Assembly (NCBI RefSeq): GCF_017308985.1
Contig: NZ_JADWPE010000007.1
Coordinates: forward strand, 295,951 to 359,950
Length of the DNA: 64,000 bases
Reading direction: 5' to 3'
From: Lysobacter changpingensis
GTDB lineage: Bacteria > Pseudomonadota > Gammaproteobacteria > Xanthomonadales > Xanthomonadaceae
Of this stretch, positions 42,369 to 51,898 are shown one piece after another. The notes under the pieces are model-generated. The model saw nothing but the letters and a program-made list of their open reading frames with translations. It made no database searches and was not told the origin of the DNA. Position 1 is the stretch's first letter. The number at the start of each line of letters is the position of its first letter. Both the position numbers and the translations under genes were made by a program.

Positions 42369-45300
42369 ATGACCATCCATTCCGCCACCGCCGTCGAAAG
42401 CGACGGCCCGCCGGCGCCGCACGCGCTGATCAGCCCCGAACTCCCGCCCGTCCCCGCCGCGCCGCGCGCCGCCATCACCGCCGGCTGGGTCCGCGACGAA
42501 GCCAGCCACGTGCGCGCCCTGCTCGACCGCGCCCGCCTGCCCGAGGCCGACCGCCTCCAGGCGCAGGCCACCGCGGCGGACCTCGTCCGCCGCGTCCGCG
42601 CCCGCGCCAAGGACCAGGGCGCGATCGAGGCCTTCATGCGCCAGTACGACCTGGGCAGCGAGGAAGGCGTGCTGCTGATGTGCGTGGCCGAAGCACTGCT
42701 CCGGATTCCGGACCAGGAGACCGCCGACAAGCTGATCCGCGACAAGCTCGGCGATGCGGACTGGAAGAAGCACATGGGCCAGTCGGACTCGGTGCTGGTC
42801 AACGCCTCGACCTGGGGCCTGATGCTGACCGGCCACCTGGTCGACCTAGCGGACGAGACCAAGCGCGACGTGCACGGCGCCTTCAAGCGCCTGCTCGGCC
42901 GTGTCGGCGAGCCGGTGATCCGCCTGGCCGTGCGCCAGGCGATGAAGATCATGGGCCATCAATTTGTGATGGGTCGCACAATCGGCGAGGCGCTCGCCCG
43001 TTCGCAGAAGAACGGCAACGCCGCCTACCGCTATTCGTTCGACATGCTCGGCGAAGGCGCGCTGACCACGAAGGACGCGCTGCGCTACCTGCAGGCGTAC
43101 CGCGACGCGATCCACGCGATCGGCAAGAGCGGCGACTTCAAGGGCAAGGACGTCTTCGCCGCGCCGTCGATCTCGGTGAAGCTTTCGGCGCTGCATCCGC
43201 GCTACGAGCACGCCAAGCGCGCGCGCGTGATGTCGGAACTGGTGCCGCGCGTGCTGGAACTGGCGCAGATGGCCAAGTCCTACGGCATCGGCTTCACGGT
43301 CGATGCGGAGGAAGCCGACCGCCTGGAGCTGTCGCTCGACGTCATCGCCGCCGCGTATTCCGACGCCTCGCTCGACGGCTGGGAAGGCTACGGCCTGGCG
43401 ATCCAGGCGTACCAGAAGCGCGCGCCGGAGGCGATCGACTTCATCGCCGACCTCGCCCGCCGCACCGGCCGCCGCATCCCGGTGCGCCTGGTGAAGGGCG
43501 CCTACTGGGACAGCGAGGTCAAGCGCGCGCAGGTCGAAGGCCAGCCCGGCTATCCAGTGTTCACGCGCAAGCCGAACACCGACGTGAGCTACCTCGCCAA
43601 CGCGCGCCGCATGCTCGAGGCGTCCGATGCGATCTATCCGATGTTCGCCACGCACAACGCGCAGACGATCGCGACGATCCACCAGCGCGCGAGGTCGATG
43701 GGCCGTGCGAAGCACTTCGAGTTCCAGAAGCTGCACGGCATGGGCGACGACCTGTATGCCGAGGTGATCCCGGCCGATCGCCTGGACGTGCCGTGCCGCG
43801 TGTACGCGCCGGTCGGTTCGCACGAGGACCTGCTGCCGTACCTGGTGCGCCGCCTGCTCGAGAACGGCGCCAACTCCAGCTTCGTCAACCGCATCACCGA
43901 CGAGGACATCGCCATCGACGACCTGGTCCGCGATCCGGTCGAGACGGTGTCCTCCTTCGAATCCATCCCGCATCCGCGCATTCCGCAGCCGATCGATCTG
44001 TACCGCAGTTTCGGCATCGACAGGACCAACTCCATGGGCATCAACCTCGCCAACGACGACCAGCTGCGCACGCTCGCCGACCAGATCAACGCCGCCGCGC
44101 GCAGCGAATGGCGCGCCACGCCGCTCGTGCCGGGCGCGAACGTCACCGGCCCGCAGATCGCGGTGACCAACCCGGCGGACCGTCGCCAGACCGTCGGCCA
44201 GTGGCAGGCCGCCGACAGCGCGACCGTCGAGAAGGCCCTGCAGAACGCCGTCGCCGCGCACGATGCCTGGAACATGACGCCGGCCGCCAGCCGCGCCGCG
44301 ATCCTGGAACATGCCGCCGACCTGCTCGAGCAGCGCATGCCGCAATACATCGCGCTGTGCACGCGCGAAGCCGGCAAGTCGATCCCGGACGGCGTGGCCG
44401 AAGTGCGCGAAGCCGTCGACTTCCTGCGCTACTACGCCGCGCAGGCGCGCAAGCAGTTCGCGATCGAGCCGCTGCCGGGCCCGACCGGCGAATCCAACAC
44501 GCTGCAGCTGTCCGGCCGCGGCGTGTTCGTCTGCATCAGCCCGTGGAACTTCCCGCTGGCGATCTTCGCCGGCCAGATCGCCGCGGCGCTCGCCGCCGGC
44601 AACAGCGTCATCGCCAAGCCGGCCGAGCAGACCAATCTGATCGGCTACTACGCGGTGAAGCTGCTGCACGAAGCCGGCGTGCCGGAAGCGGTCGTGCAGT
44701 TTCTGCCGGGCGACGGCGCCACCGTCGGCGCCGCGCTGACCAAGGATCCGCGCATCGCCGGCGTTGCGTTCACCGGTTCGACCGACACCGCGCGCGCGAT
44801 CAACCGCGCGCTCGCCGCGCGCGACGCGGCCATCGGCGTGCTCATCGCCGAAACCGGCGGCCAGAACGCGCTGATCGCCGACTCGTCCTCGCTGCCCGAG
44901 CAGGTGGTGAAGGACGCGATCGCCTCGGCCTTCACCTCCGCCGGCCAGCGCTGCTCGGCCGCGCGCGTGCTGTTCGTGCAGGACGACATCGCCGACAAGG
45001 TCACCACGATGCTCGCCGGCGCGATGGCCGAGCTGAAGGTCGGCGATCCGGGCCTGCTGTCGACCGACGTCGGCCCGGTGATCGACGAGGACGCGCTGAA
45101 GATGCTGCGCGACCACGCCGAACGCATGGACCGCGAAGCGACGAAGGTCGCCGAAGTCGCGCTCGATGCCGACGCCGCGAACGGCAGCTTCTTCGCCCCG
45201 CGCGCGTACACGCTCAAGTCGCTGGACCAGTTGCACAAGGAAATCTTCGGACCGGTGCTGCACGTGATCCGCTGGAAGGCCGACCAGCTCGATGCGGTGA

Positions 45301-45590
45301 TCGACCAGATCAACGCGACCGGCTACGGCCTGACGCTGGGCATCCATTCGCGCATCGACGAGACGATCGAGAGGATCGCCTCGCGCATCAAGGTCGGCAA
45401 CTGCTACGTCAACCGCAACCAGATCGGCGCGGTCGTCGGCGTGCAGCCCTTCGGCGGCCAGAACCTGTCCGGCACCGGCCCGAAGGCCGGCGGCCCGCAC
45501 TACCTGCCGCGCTTTGCGACCGAGAAGACCATCACCGTCAACACGACGGCCGCAGGCGGCAACGCCTCGCTGCTGACGCTGGGCGACTGA
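42369..45590 (+). CDS. putA: Bifunctional proline dehydrogenase / L-glutamate gamma-semialdehyde dehydrogenase
   Basis: 1073 residues. Oxidises proline to pyrroline-5-carboxylate with FAD, then to glutamate with NAD. An alpha-helical arm (about 30-165) precedes the PRODH barrel (about 170-480; motifs SISVKLSALHPRYE, GFTVDAEEADRLELSL, RLVKGAYWDSEVK, QKLHGMGDDLYAEV). The ALDH part follows, with SPWNFPLAIFAGQI, Glu828 in LIAETGGQNA and catalytic Cys862 in GQRCSAAR. There is no ribbon-helix-helix DNA-binding domain at the N-terminus and no extended C-terminal domain. This is the short, non-repressor type, unlike the trifunctional E. coli protein. Confidence 0.95.
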   Translation: MTIHSATAVESDGPPAPHALISPELPPVPAAPRAAITAGWVRDEASHVRALLDRARLPEADRLQAQATAADLVRRVRARAKDQGAIEAFMRQYDLGSEEGVLLMCVAEALLRIPDQETADKLIRDKLGDADWKKHMGQSDSVLVNASTWGLMLTGHLVDLADETKRDVHGAFKRLLGRVGEPVIRLAVRQAMKIMGHQFVMGRTIGEALARSQKNGNAAYRYSFDMLGEGALTTKDALRYLQAYRDAIHAIGKSGDFKGKDVFAAPSISVKLSALHPRYEHAKRARVMSELVPRVLELAQMAKSYGIGFTVDAEEADRLELSLDVIAAAYSDASLDGWEGYGLAIQAYQKRAPEAIDFIADLARRTGRRIPVRLVKGAYWDSEVKRAQVEGQPGYPVFTRKPNTDVSYLANARRMLEASDAIYPMFATHNAQTIATIHQRARSMGRAKHFEFQKLHGMGDDLYAEVIPADRLDVPCRVYAPVGSHEDLLPYLVRRLLENGANSSFVNRITDEDIAIDDLVRDPVETVSSFESIPHPRIPQPIDLYRSFGIDRTNSMGINLANDDQLRTLADQINAAARSEWRATPLVPGANVTGPQIAVTNPADRRQTVGQWQAADSATVEKALQNAVAAHDAWNMTPAASRAAILEHAADLLEQRMPQYIALCTREAGKSIPDGVAEVREAVDFLRYYAAQARKQFAIEPLPGPTGESNTLQLSGRGVFVCISPWNFPLAIFAGQIAAALAAGNSVIAKPAEQTNLIGYYAVKLLHEAGVPEAVVQFLPGDGATVGAALTKDPRIAGVAFTGSTDTARAINRALAARDAAIGVLIAETGGQNALIADSSSLPEQVVKDAIASAFTSAGQRCSAARVLFVQDDIADKVTTMLAGAMAELKVGDPGLLSTDVGPVIDEDALKMLRDHAERMDREATKVAEVALDADAANGSFFAPRAYTLKSLDQLHKEIFGPVLHVIRWKADQLDAVIDQINATGYGLTLGIHSRIDETIERIASRIKVGNCYVNRNQIGAVVGVQPFGGQNLSGTGPKAGGPHYLPRFATEKTITVNTTAAGGNASLLTLGD

Positions 45591-45633
45591 GCCTCGCGGG
45601 CGCCCGCCCGGGTCGCCCGCACTGAAAACCGAA

Positions 45634-45670
45634 GACGGCTCCGGCAACGCTGCCGGGGCCGTTTTCGTTT
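45634..45670 (+). terminator. Rho-independent terminator of putA
   Basis: ACGGCTCCGGCA and TGCCGGGGCCGT pair over 12 positions with one G-T, around ACGC, followed by TTTCGTTT. It lies 43 bases after the putA stop. Confidence 0.85.
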
Positions 45671-45691
45671 GTGGGGTTTCGCGCACGGCGT

Positions 45692-45855
45692 TCGGAAAGT
45701 TCCGAGCGGCATTTCTGGCGTTCCTACAACTTTTGATGGGGCGGTGGCGGCTCTGTCATCGGTCTTTGATCCGGCGGAATCGCCTGTCATGGCGCTTTCA
45801 AGCCGGCCACGGTGGCGCACGCAACGGTGGGGTTCGCCCGGACGACGTCGTCCGG
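45692..45855 (+). promoter_or_regulatory. Two palindromes upstream of the adhesin gene
   Basis: TCGGAA-AG-TTCCGA at 45692-45705 is a perfect 6+6 palindrome. CCGGACGACGTCGTCCGG at 45838-45855 is a perfect 18-bp palindrome ending 26 bases before the adhesin ATG. The first is placed like an operator. The second would lie in the 5' UTR and could form a hairpin that affects translation. No further copies were noticed. Confidence 0.45.
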
Positions 45856-45881
45856 TGCCCTTCCCACCAGCGAGTACCGCC

Positions 45882-48800
45882 ATGTCCCCGATGCAGCCGC
45901 ATGCCCGACCGCAACGCCGCCTCCTGACCTTCGCGCTCCTGTCCGCGATTGCCAGCCCCGCCCTCGCCGGCGGCAACTGCCAGCTGTTCGACGACGCGGG
46001 CATGCTGCTGCCCATCGACAGCACGGCCTCAGGTGCAAACGCCCTCGCCTGCGGTCCCGACGCCCAGGCACCCGGTGCCGGAGCGGTCGCCGTCGGCGAT
46101 GAGTCCACCGCATCGGGAAGGAACGCCACGGCGATCGGCTCGTGGATCGACCTGGACGGCGACGGTCAGGTCGATCCGGACGAAATCACGTGGGCCAAGG
46201 GCGACAACGCGACGGCCATTGGCGCGGCGGCGCAGGGCTTGGGCGCCTCGAGCGTCGCCGTAGGCGTGCGCGCGGTCGCGACTGGCGACAACAGCATCGC
46301 GGTAGGCAACCAGGCGCAGACGCAGGCGCAGGTCACCACGACCACCAGGACTACCGTCCAGGGCACGCCCGACACCGTGACGACGACCACCGCCGCGGCA
46401 CCGGCAACGGGCAACCAGACCGGCAGCATCGCGGTGGGCAGCCAGGCGCGCGCCAACGGCAGCAACGACATCGCACTGGGCACCGGCGCGACGGTGGAGA
46501 AGGTCGCCAACACCCTCGCCATGAGCACGACGGCGGGCGTCAGCACGCTGGTGCAGACGACCACCGCCGGCCCGGCGCAGAACTCGATGGCGATGGGCAC
46601 GAACGCACGCGCCAACGGCGATGGCTCGATCGTGATCGGCGCCAATGCGCTGGCCGAAGCGAAGATCGGCCAGACGCTCACCGGCTTCGGCAGCACGAGC
46701 AACTACTTCACCGCCGGACCTGCGAACAGCACGACGGTGATCGGCAACAACGCCCGTGCGCTCGGCGGCAACAGCGTGGTCATTGGCGCGGATGCGCAAA
46801 CGCTGGGCGACGGCATGGACGCAACAGGCACCAGGCTGCTGAAGGACCAGAACAACACGGTCATCGGCGCTTCCGCTGCCACGGTGCGCGGCTGGGGCAC
46901 GGCGCTGGGCTATCGGGCAATCGCCTACGGCTACCAGACCACGGCGCTGGGCACGCGCAGCTACGCCGTCGCTTACCAGTCCACGGCCATCGGTGGGCTG
47001 CTCGACCTGGGTGTGACGTTCCCCGGCTCCGGGCTGGGCACGGTGTACACGCAGTCGCTCGGCACCGGTTCGCAAGCCATCGGCAGCGGCTCCCGTGCGT
47101 TTGGCAACTACGACACCGCCGTCGGGCCGGGTGCGATCACCAGCTCGTTCTACAGCGCGCAGGGCGGCACCGCGCCTTACCAGTCCAACGATCTCACCGT
47201 CATCAATGGCGCAACGGCGCTGGGCTTCCGCGCGTACGCACGTGGCCATCTGGGCACCGCACTGGGCACGTCGAGCCTGGCCAATGACGCGTTCTCTGTC
47301 GCGCTCGGCAACGACACCGTCGCGTGGGGCATGCGCAGTATCGCGCTGGGGGACTCGGCCGTCGCGTCGTGGCATGACGACATCGCCCTTGGCGCCAACG
47401 CAAAGGCGTGGGGCGGCTACGGCACCGGCAACATCGCCTTCGGTGTGGGCGCCCACGTCGGCAACAGCGGCGGAGACGACATCAGCAACGCGATGGCGCT
47501 GGGCACCGGTGCCGAAGCGCTGGCCGACGGCGCCATCGCACTGGGCGATGCCGCATCGGCGGATGGCATTGGCGCCTCGGCGCTCGGCGCCAACGCACAG
47601 GCTACCGGCACGAACGCGGCCGCGATCGGCAACGGCGCGCAGGCCTTCGGCGAACACACCACCGCGACGGGCGCGTACGCCTATGCCGGTGCCGACAACG
47701 CCGTGGCCGTCGGTGCGAATGCGTTCGCGACCGACACCGCAAGCAGCGCAATGGGCTTCAACGCGTTCGCCGGCGGCATCGAAAGCACCGCGGTCGGCAG
47801 CTACGCCGTCGCTGATTCCGCGCGCTCCACCGCCCTCGGCAGCGGCGCGATGGCGCTGGCCGACGACAGCGTCGCGATCGGCGCCGGCGCCGTGGCCGAT
47901 CGCGCGGGCACCGTGTCCGTCGGTTCGGCCGGCCACGAACGCCAGATCGCCAACGTCGCCGCCGGCACGGAAGACACCGACGCGGTGAACGTCGCGCAGC
48001 TCAACACCGCGATCGCGCAGTTCGACGACTCCATCGGAACCCTCGACGACGCGGCAGTGAAGTACGACGACCCGGCCACGCGCGACCAGGTCACGCTCGG
48101 CGGCACCACCGGCACGACGATCGCCAACCTGCGCGCGGGCATCGCCGGCAGCGACGCGGTCAACGTCGAGCAGCTTGGTTCCGTGCTCGCCGGCTTCGGC
48201 GGCGGCGCCGCATTTGACGCCGACGGGCTGATGACCGCGCCGACGTTCAACCTGTTCGGCGCGCAGTACCACACGGTTGCGCAGGCGTTCGACGCGCTCG
48301 ATGCCGGTATCGCCGGTCTCGGCGATCGCCTCACCGTCGTCGAGAACCACCTCGGCGGCGCGCACAGCGACGTGCCGGTCGGCACCGGTGCCGGCCTGCC
48401 GGTTGGCGAAAGCAGCGTCGCACTGAGCCCCAACGACACCGCCATCGGCACGGGGGCATCGGTGCAGGCCGACGGCAGTACCGCGGTCGGCAGCAACGCG
48501 ACGATCACCGCGCACGCGGCAAATGCGGTCGCCATCGGTGCCGATGCGAGCGTCACCGCGGAATCCGGCACGGCCATCGGACAGGGCGCCTCGGCGACGG
48601 CCGACAACGCGGTCGCGCTGGGCCACGGCTCGGTCGCGGACGAAGCCGGCACCGTGTCGGTGGGCAATGCGCAGACGCAGCGGCGCGTCACGCAGGTCGC
48701 CGACGGCGTCAACGCGCACGACGCCGCGAACGTGCGGCAGGTGCAGGCCGGCGACGCGCAGACGCTGTCGCGCGCGAATGCCTACACCGACAGCCGCTAT

Positions 48801-49103
48801 CAGGCGATGAGCGACGAATTCACGCAACTGCGCGACGACGTCGGCCATCGCCTGGGCAAGCAGGACGAACGCATCGACCGGCAGGGCGCGATGAGCGCCG
48901 CGATGATGAACATGTCGATCAACGCGGCCAATGCGCGCAGCCCGCGCGGTCGCATCGGCGTCGGCGCCGGCTGGCAGAACGGCGAAAGCGCGCTGTCGAT
49001 CGGCTATTCGAAGGCCATCGGCGACCGCGCCTCGTTCTCCATCGGCGGCGCCTTCAGCAGCGGCGACAACGCCGCCGGCGTCGGCTTCGGCATCGACCTG
49101 TAA
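45882..49103 (+). CDS. Trimeric autotransporter adhesin (YadA/Hia type)
   Basis: 1073 residues from ATG at 45882. The signal peptide (RRLLTFALLSAIASPALA) is followed by a head of many YadA-like repeats, such as GAVAVGDESTASGRNATAIG and NSIAVGNQAQTQAQ. A canonical EF-hand loop (DLDGDGQVDPDE, residues 90-101) interrupts the head. Neck motifs GTVSVGSAGHERQIANVAAG then DTDAVNVAQLN occur near residue 675, and a second, divergent neck near 925. The C-terminal anchor (about the last 60 residues, from MSAAMMNMSINAANA) forms a 12-strand trimeric barrel. It ends in Leu, not the usual Trp/Phe. The protein should bind host, environmental or bacterial surfaces. Confidence 0.93.
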   Translation: MSPMQPHARPQRRLLTFALLSAIASPALAGGNCQLFDDAGMLLPIDSTASGANALACGPDAQAPGAGAVAVGDESTASGRNATAIGSWIDLDGDGQVDPDEITWAKGDNATAIGAAAQGLGASSVAVGVRAVATGDNSIAVGNQAQTQAQVTTTTRTTVQGTPDTVTTTTAAAPATGNQTGSIAVGSQARANGSNDIALGTGATVEKVANTLAMSTTAGVSTLVQTTTAGPAQNSMAMGTNARANGDGSIVIGANALAEAKIGQTLTGFGSTSNYFTAGPANSTTVIGNNARALGGNSVVIGADAQTLGDGMDATGTRLLKDQNNTVIGASAATVRGWGTALGYRAIAYGYQTTALGTRSYAVAYQSTAIGGLLDLGVTFPGSGLGTVYTQSLGTGSQAIGSGSRAFGNYDTAVGPGAITSSFYSAQGGTAPYQSNDLTVINGATALGFRAYARGHLGTALGTSSLANDAFSVALGNDTVAWGMRSIALGDSAVASWHDDIALGANAKAWGGYGTGNIAFGVGAHVGNSGGDDISNAMALGTGAEALADGAIALGDAASADGIGASALGANAQATGTNAAAIGNGAQAFGEHTTATGAYAYAGADNAVAVGANAFATDTASSAMGFNAFAGGIESTAVGSYAVADSARSTALGSGAMALADDSVAIGAGAVADRAGTVSVGSAGHERQIANVAAGTEDTDAVNVAQLNTAIAQFDDSIGTLDDAAVKYDDPATRDQVTLGGTTGTTIANLRAGIAGSDAVNVEQLGSVLAGFGGGAAFDADGLMTAPTFNLFGAQYHTVAQAFDALDAGIAGLGDRLTVVENHLGGAHSDVPVGTGAGLPVGESSVALSPNDTAIGTGASVQADGSTAVGSNATITAHAANAVAIGADASVTAESGTAIGQGASATADNAVALGHGSVADEAGTVSVGNAQTQRRVTQVADGVNAHDAANVRQVQAGDAQTLSRANAYTDSRYQAMSDEFTQLRDDVGHRLGKQDERIDRQGAMSAAMMNMSINAANARSPRGRIGVGAGWQNGESALSIGYSKAIGDRASFSIGGAFSSGDNAAGVGFGIDL

Positions 49104-49172
49104 CCCGCTCCGCATCGAAGCGGCCCCCACCCCGGGCGTCGTCCTTCCGCACGTCCATTCGAGGAATAACGC

Positions 49173-50945
49173 ATGACCTTCCGCCGCACCTTGTTGAGCC
49201 TCCTGATCGCCGCCGCCGGCGCGCCCGCGTTCGCAGGCACGGTCGACCTGTCGTCGATCGACGACGCCACCGTCTCGCCCCGCTTCATCGTGAAATACCG
49301 CGAAGGCAGCGCCGAACGCACGCAGCCGGCCGCGAGCCAGCGCGCGATGACCGCGGCCGCCGAGCGCGCGCGTCCGCAGATGGGCGCGCGCATCGCGGGC
49401 CTGCGCGGCGCCGCCGCGTTGCGCATCGATTCCCTGCGCGCCACCGCGACCGGTCGCCGCGTCGTGCGCGCATCGCAACGCCTGGGCCGGACCCAGGCCG
49501 AAGCGCTGATGCGCGCGATCGCCAGCGATCCGAATGTCGAATCGGTCAGCGTCGATCGCCTGATGCGCCCGACCGCGCTGCCGAACGATCCGATGCTCGC
49601 CACGCACCAGATGTGGCACTACGGCACCGGCGCTGGCGGCGCGCGCGTCACCAGCGCGTGGAACGCGGGGGCGACCGGCGCGGGCATCGTCGTCGCCGTA
49701 CTCGACACCGGCGCGACGCGCCACGCGGATCTCGTGCAGAACCTGCTCCCCGGTTACGACTTCATCACCGACTACGCGTTGTCCGGCCGGGAAACCGACG
49801 ACCGCGTGCCGGGCGGTTGGGACCTGGGCGACTTCACCGTCGCTGGCCAGTGTGGCGCCGGCTCGACCGCGAGCAGCAGCAGCTGGCACGGCACGCATGT
49901 GTCGGGAACGATCGCCGAAGTCACCAACAACGGCATCGGTGGCGCGGGCGTGGCGTACGACGCCAAGGTCGTGCCGGTGCGCGTACTCGGCCGCTGCGGC
50001 GGTTACACCTCCGACATCAACGACGCGATCGTGTGGGCCGCCGGCGGCCACATCGACGGCGTGCCGGACAACCCGAATCCCGCAGAAGTCATCAACATGA
50101 GCCTGGGCGGCTCGCACGCGTGCGAAGCCGACACGCAGGCGGCGATCGACAAGGCCGTGTCGCTCGGTGCGACGGTCGTCGTCGCAGCGGGCAACGACAA
50201 CGCGGATGTCGCCGGCCATGCGCCGGCGAGTTGCGCACGCGTGGTGGCGGTCGGCGCGACCGGCTACAGCGGACAACGCGCGGGATACTCGAACTACGGC
50301 AGCGGCGTCGATGTTTCCGCGCCCGGTGGTGCGGGCGTCGAAGGCTCGCCGAACGGCTACATCTGGTCGACGCACAACACCGGCGCGACCGTGCCCCAAG
50401 GCGACCGCTACGTCGGCATGACCGGCACGTCGATGGCGGCACCGCACGTATCGGGCATCGTCGCGCTGATGCAGGGCATCGCCGCGATGCCACTCACGCC
50501 GGCGCAGGTCGAGGGCTTGCTGGTGTCGTCGGCGCGGCCGTTCCCCACCAGGCCCGATCGGCCGATCGGCGCGGGCATCGTCGACGCGGCAGCCGCGGTG
50601 GATCGTGCCAAGCGGTTCGGCCAGCCCATCCAGGCGCTGCCGCTGACCGACAACGTCGCCGAGTCGATGCCGCCGCTGGCCGCAGGTCAAAGCGTGATCT
50701 ACGCCATCGACGTTCCCGAGGGCAGGAGCCGTCTGGAGTTCACCAGCTACGGCGGCCGCGGCACGCTCGCGGCGTATCTCAACTACGAGGCGGAACCGAT
50801 GCCGGCGTCGAACATGGGCGCTTCGGTGCGGCCGGGTACGAACCAGGTCCTGAACACGATGTCGCCCGCGAAGGGGCGCTACTACATCAAGATCGTGGCG
50901 ACGGCCGACGCGGCGGGGGTGCTCGTGCGGGCAAGGACGTATTGA
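49173..50945 (+). CDS. Secreted subtilisin-like serine protease (S8)
   Basis: 590 residues; GAGGAATAACGC precedes the ATG. The signal peptide ends near APAFA. An I9-like propeptide (to about residue 140) precedes the catalytic domain with Asp178 (VAVLDTGAT), His239 (SWHGTHVSGT), VINMSLGG, the oxyanion AAGND and Ser420 (GTSMAAPHVSG). A C-terminal PPC-like beta domain (about 505-590, YAIDVPEGRSRLEFTSY) follows. Six cysteines in the catalytic part suggest disulphides. It is 69 bases after the adhesin on the same strand; both are surface or secreted products. Confidence 0.94.
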   Translation: MTFRRTLLSLLIAAAGAPAFAGTVDLSSIDDATVSPRFIVKYREGSAERTQPAASQRAMTAAAERARPQMGARIAGLRGAAALRIDSLRATATGRRVVRASQRLGRTQAEALMRAIASDPNVESVSVDRLMRPTALPNDPMLATHQMWHYGTGAGGARVTSAWNAGATGAGIVVAVLDTGATRHADLVQNLLPGYDFITDYALSGRETDDRVPGGWDLGDFTVAGQCGAGSTASSSSWHGTHVSGTIAEVTNNGIGGAGVAYDAKVVPVRVLGRCGGYTSDINDAIVWAAGGHIDGVPDNPNPAEVINMSLGGSHACEADTQAAIDKAVSLGATVVVAAGNDNADVAGHAPASCARVVAVGATGYSGQRAGYSNYGSGVDVSAPGGAGVEGSPNGYIWSTHNTGATVPQGDRYVGMTGTSMAAPHVSGIVALMQGIAAMPLTPAQVEGLLVSSARPFPTRPDRPIGAGIVDAAAAVDRAKRFGQPIQALPLTDNVAESMPPLAAGQSVIYAIDVPEGRSRLEFTSYGGRGTLAAYLNYEAEPMPASNMGASVRPGTNQVLNTMSPAKGRYYIKIVATADAAGVLVRARTY

Positions 50946-50956
50946 GGGAACGTGCC

Positions 50957-51008
50957 GTGCGCGCGATGCGATCTGCGTCGCGCGCACCGCAGTAGAGAGA
51001 GACTTTTT
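50957..51008 (+). terminator. Terminator-like hairpin after the subtilase
   Basis: GTGCGCGCGA (50957-50966) and TCGCGCGCAC (50978-50987) form a perfect 10-bp stem, extendable inward with one G-T. A CTTTTTC run follows about 15 bases later. Confidence 0.6.
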
Positions 51009-51124
51009 CTTGGCGATTTGCGTCGTGCAGGCGGCATTCAACTCGCCTTGCGGACGAACGCGTCGCATAGCATCGGCAACGGCCCGAGGCATCGCGCATC
51101 GGTGCAGGTACAGGACACCGGCGC

Positions 51125-51841
51125 ATGCGACGCACCAGGTATCGCTTCCAGGAGTTCGAAATCGACCCGCCCTCGCGCGACCTGCTCCGCGATGGCGAAC
51201 GCGTGGCGCTGCCGCCGAAATCGTTCGATTGCCTGGCCTACCTCGTCATGCACCGCGACCGCGCGGTGGGTCGCGATGAACTGATCGCGGCCGTGTGGGG
51301 TCGCGTGGAGGTCACCGACATGGTCGTCGCACAGACCATGTTGCGCGCCCGCAAGGCGCTGGGCGACTCGGGGGCATTGCAGCAGACGATCCGTACCGTG
51401 CCGCGTTTCGGCTATCAGTGGATCGCGCCCGTATTGGAGGTGGGATCGGAAGGCACCGCGTCTGCCGAAGCCTATGCGTTACCAGCGCGGCGAGCCGCCC
51501 GCCATGATCGACGCACATGGCTCGGATGGTCCGGCGCGCTCATGCTGGCGGGTGCGGCCGCGTTTTCCGGATGGCTGTTTGCGCGCGCGGCGACTCGGCC
51601 ATCGCAGGATGCATCCGTGCAACGCAGTGCGAACCTGCCGACAAGCCACGCGAGTGTGAAAGGCTCCATCGGCACGTCGGAAGCATCGGAATGCGACGAC
51701 GACGCACGCGTTCGCACAGCGTCGCAGGGATGCACGCCAGCGTCATGCCCGCCAGCGATCGCGCGGTTCGAGCCGGTCGACTGCCTGGCGTCGCCCGCGA
51801 AGATCGCGCCGGCCGCCGGGCGACCGAACCGGTTCGAATGA
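51125..51841 (+). CDS. ToxR/CadC-like membrane-bound winged-helix regulator with short periplasmic tail
   Basis: 238 residues. The N-terminal OmpR/PhoB-type winged helix (about 5-102) shows FQEFEIDPPSRDLLRDGERV, LPPKSFDCLAYLVMHRDRAV, LIAAVWGRVEVTDMVVAQTM and IRTVPRFGYQW. One transmembrane helix follows (about 132-152). The remaining 86 residues should be periplasmic. They are low in predicted structure and contain four cysteines (SEC, QGC, ASC, VDC). Relatives usually carry a long TPR or sensor domain here, so the tail may be a remnant. No Shine-Dalgarno is obvious. Likely to regulate the upstream surface genes, by position only. Confidence 0.85.
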   Translation: MRRTRYRFQEFEIDPPSRDLLRDGERVALPPKSFDCLAYLVMHRDRAVGRDELIAAVWGRVEVTDMVVAQTMLRARKALGDSGALQQTIRTVPRFGYQWIAPVLEVGSEGTASAEAYALPARRAARHDRRTWLGWSGALMLAGAAAFSGWLFARAATRPSQDASVQRSANLPTSHASVKGSIGTSEASECDDDARVRTASQGCTPASCPPAIARFEPVDCLASPAKIAPAAGRPNRFE

Positions 51842-51849
51842 CGCATGAA

Positions 51850-51875
51850 AAAAGGCCCCGCCGAAGCGGGGCCTT
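51850..51875 (-). terminator. Terminator of fadL
   Basis: AAGGCCCCGC and GCGGGGCCTT form a perfect 10-bp stem around CGAA. On the minus strand a run of six T follows, 24 bases beyond the fadL stop. It may also stop plus-strand transcripts from the regulator gene. Confidence 0.85.
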
Positions 51876-51898
51876 CCGTTGCAGCGTGACGCGTTGGA

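Noticed and set aside
46029..51092. 1687-codon open frame on the minus strand across the adhesin and subtilase genes
   Set aside because: It is the antisense of two well-supported genes. The product is Arg/Ala/His rich with no domains. High GC codon bias keeps this frame open.
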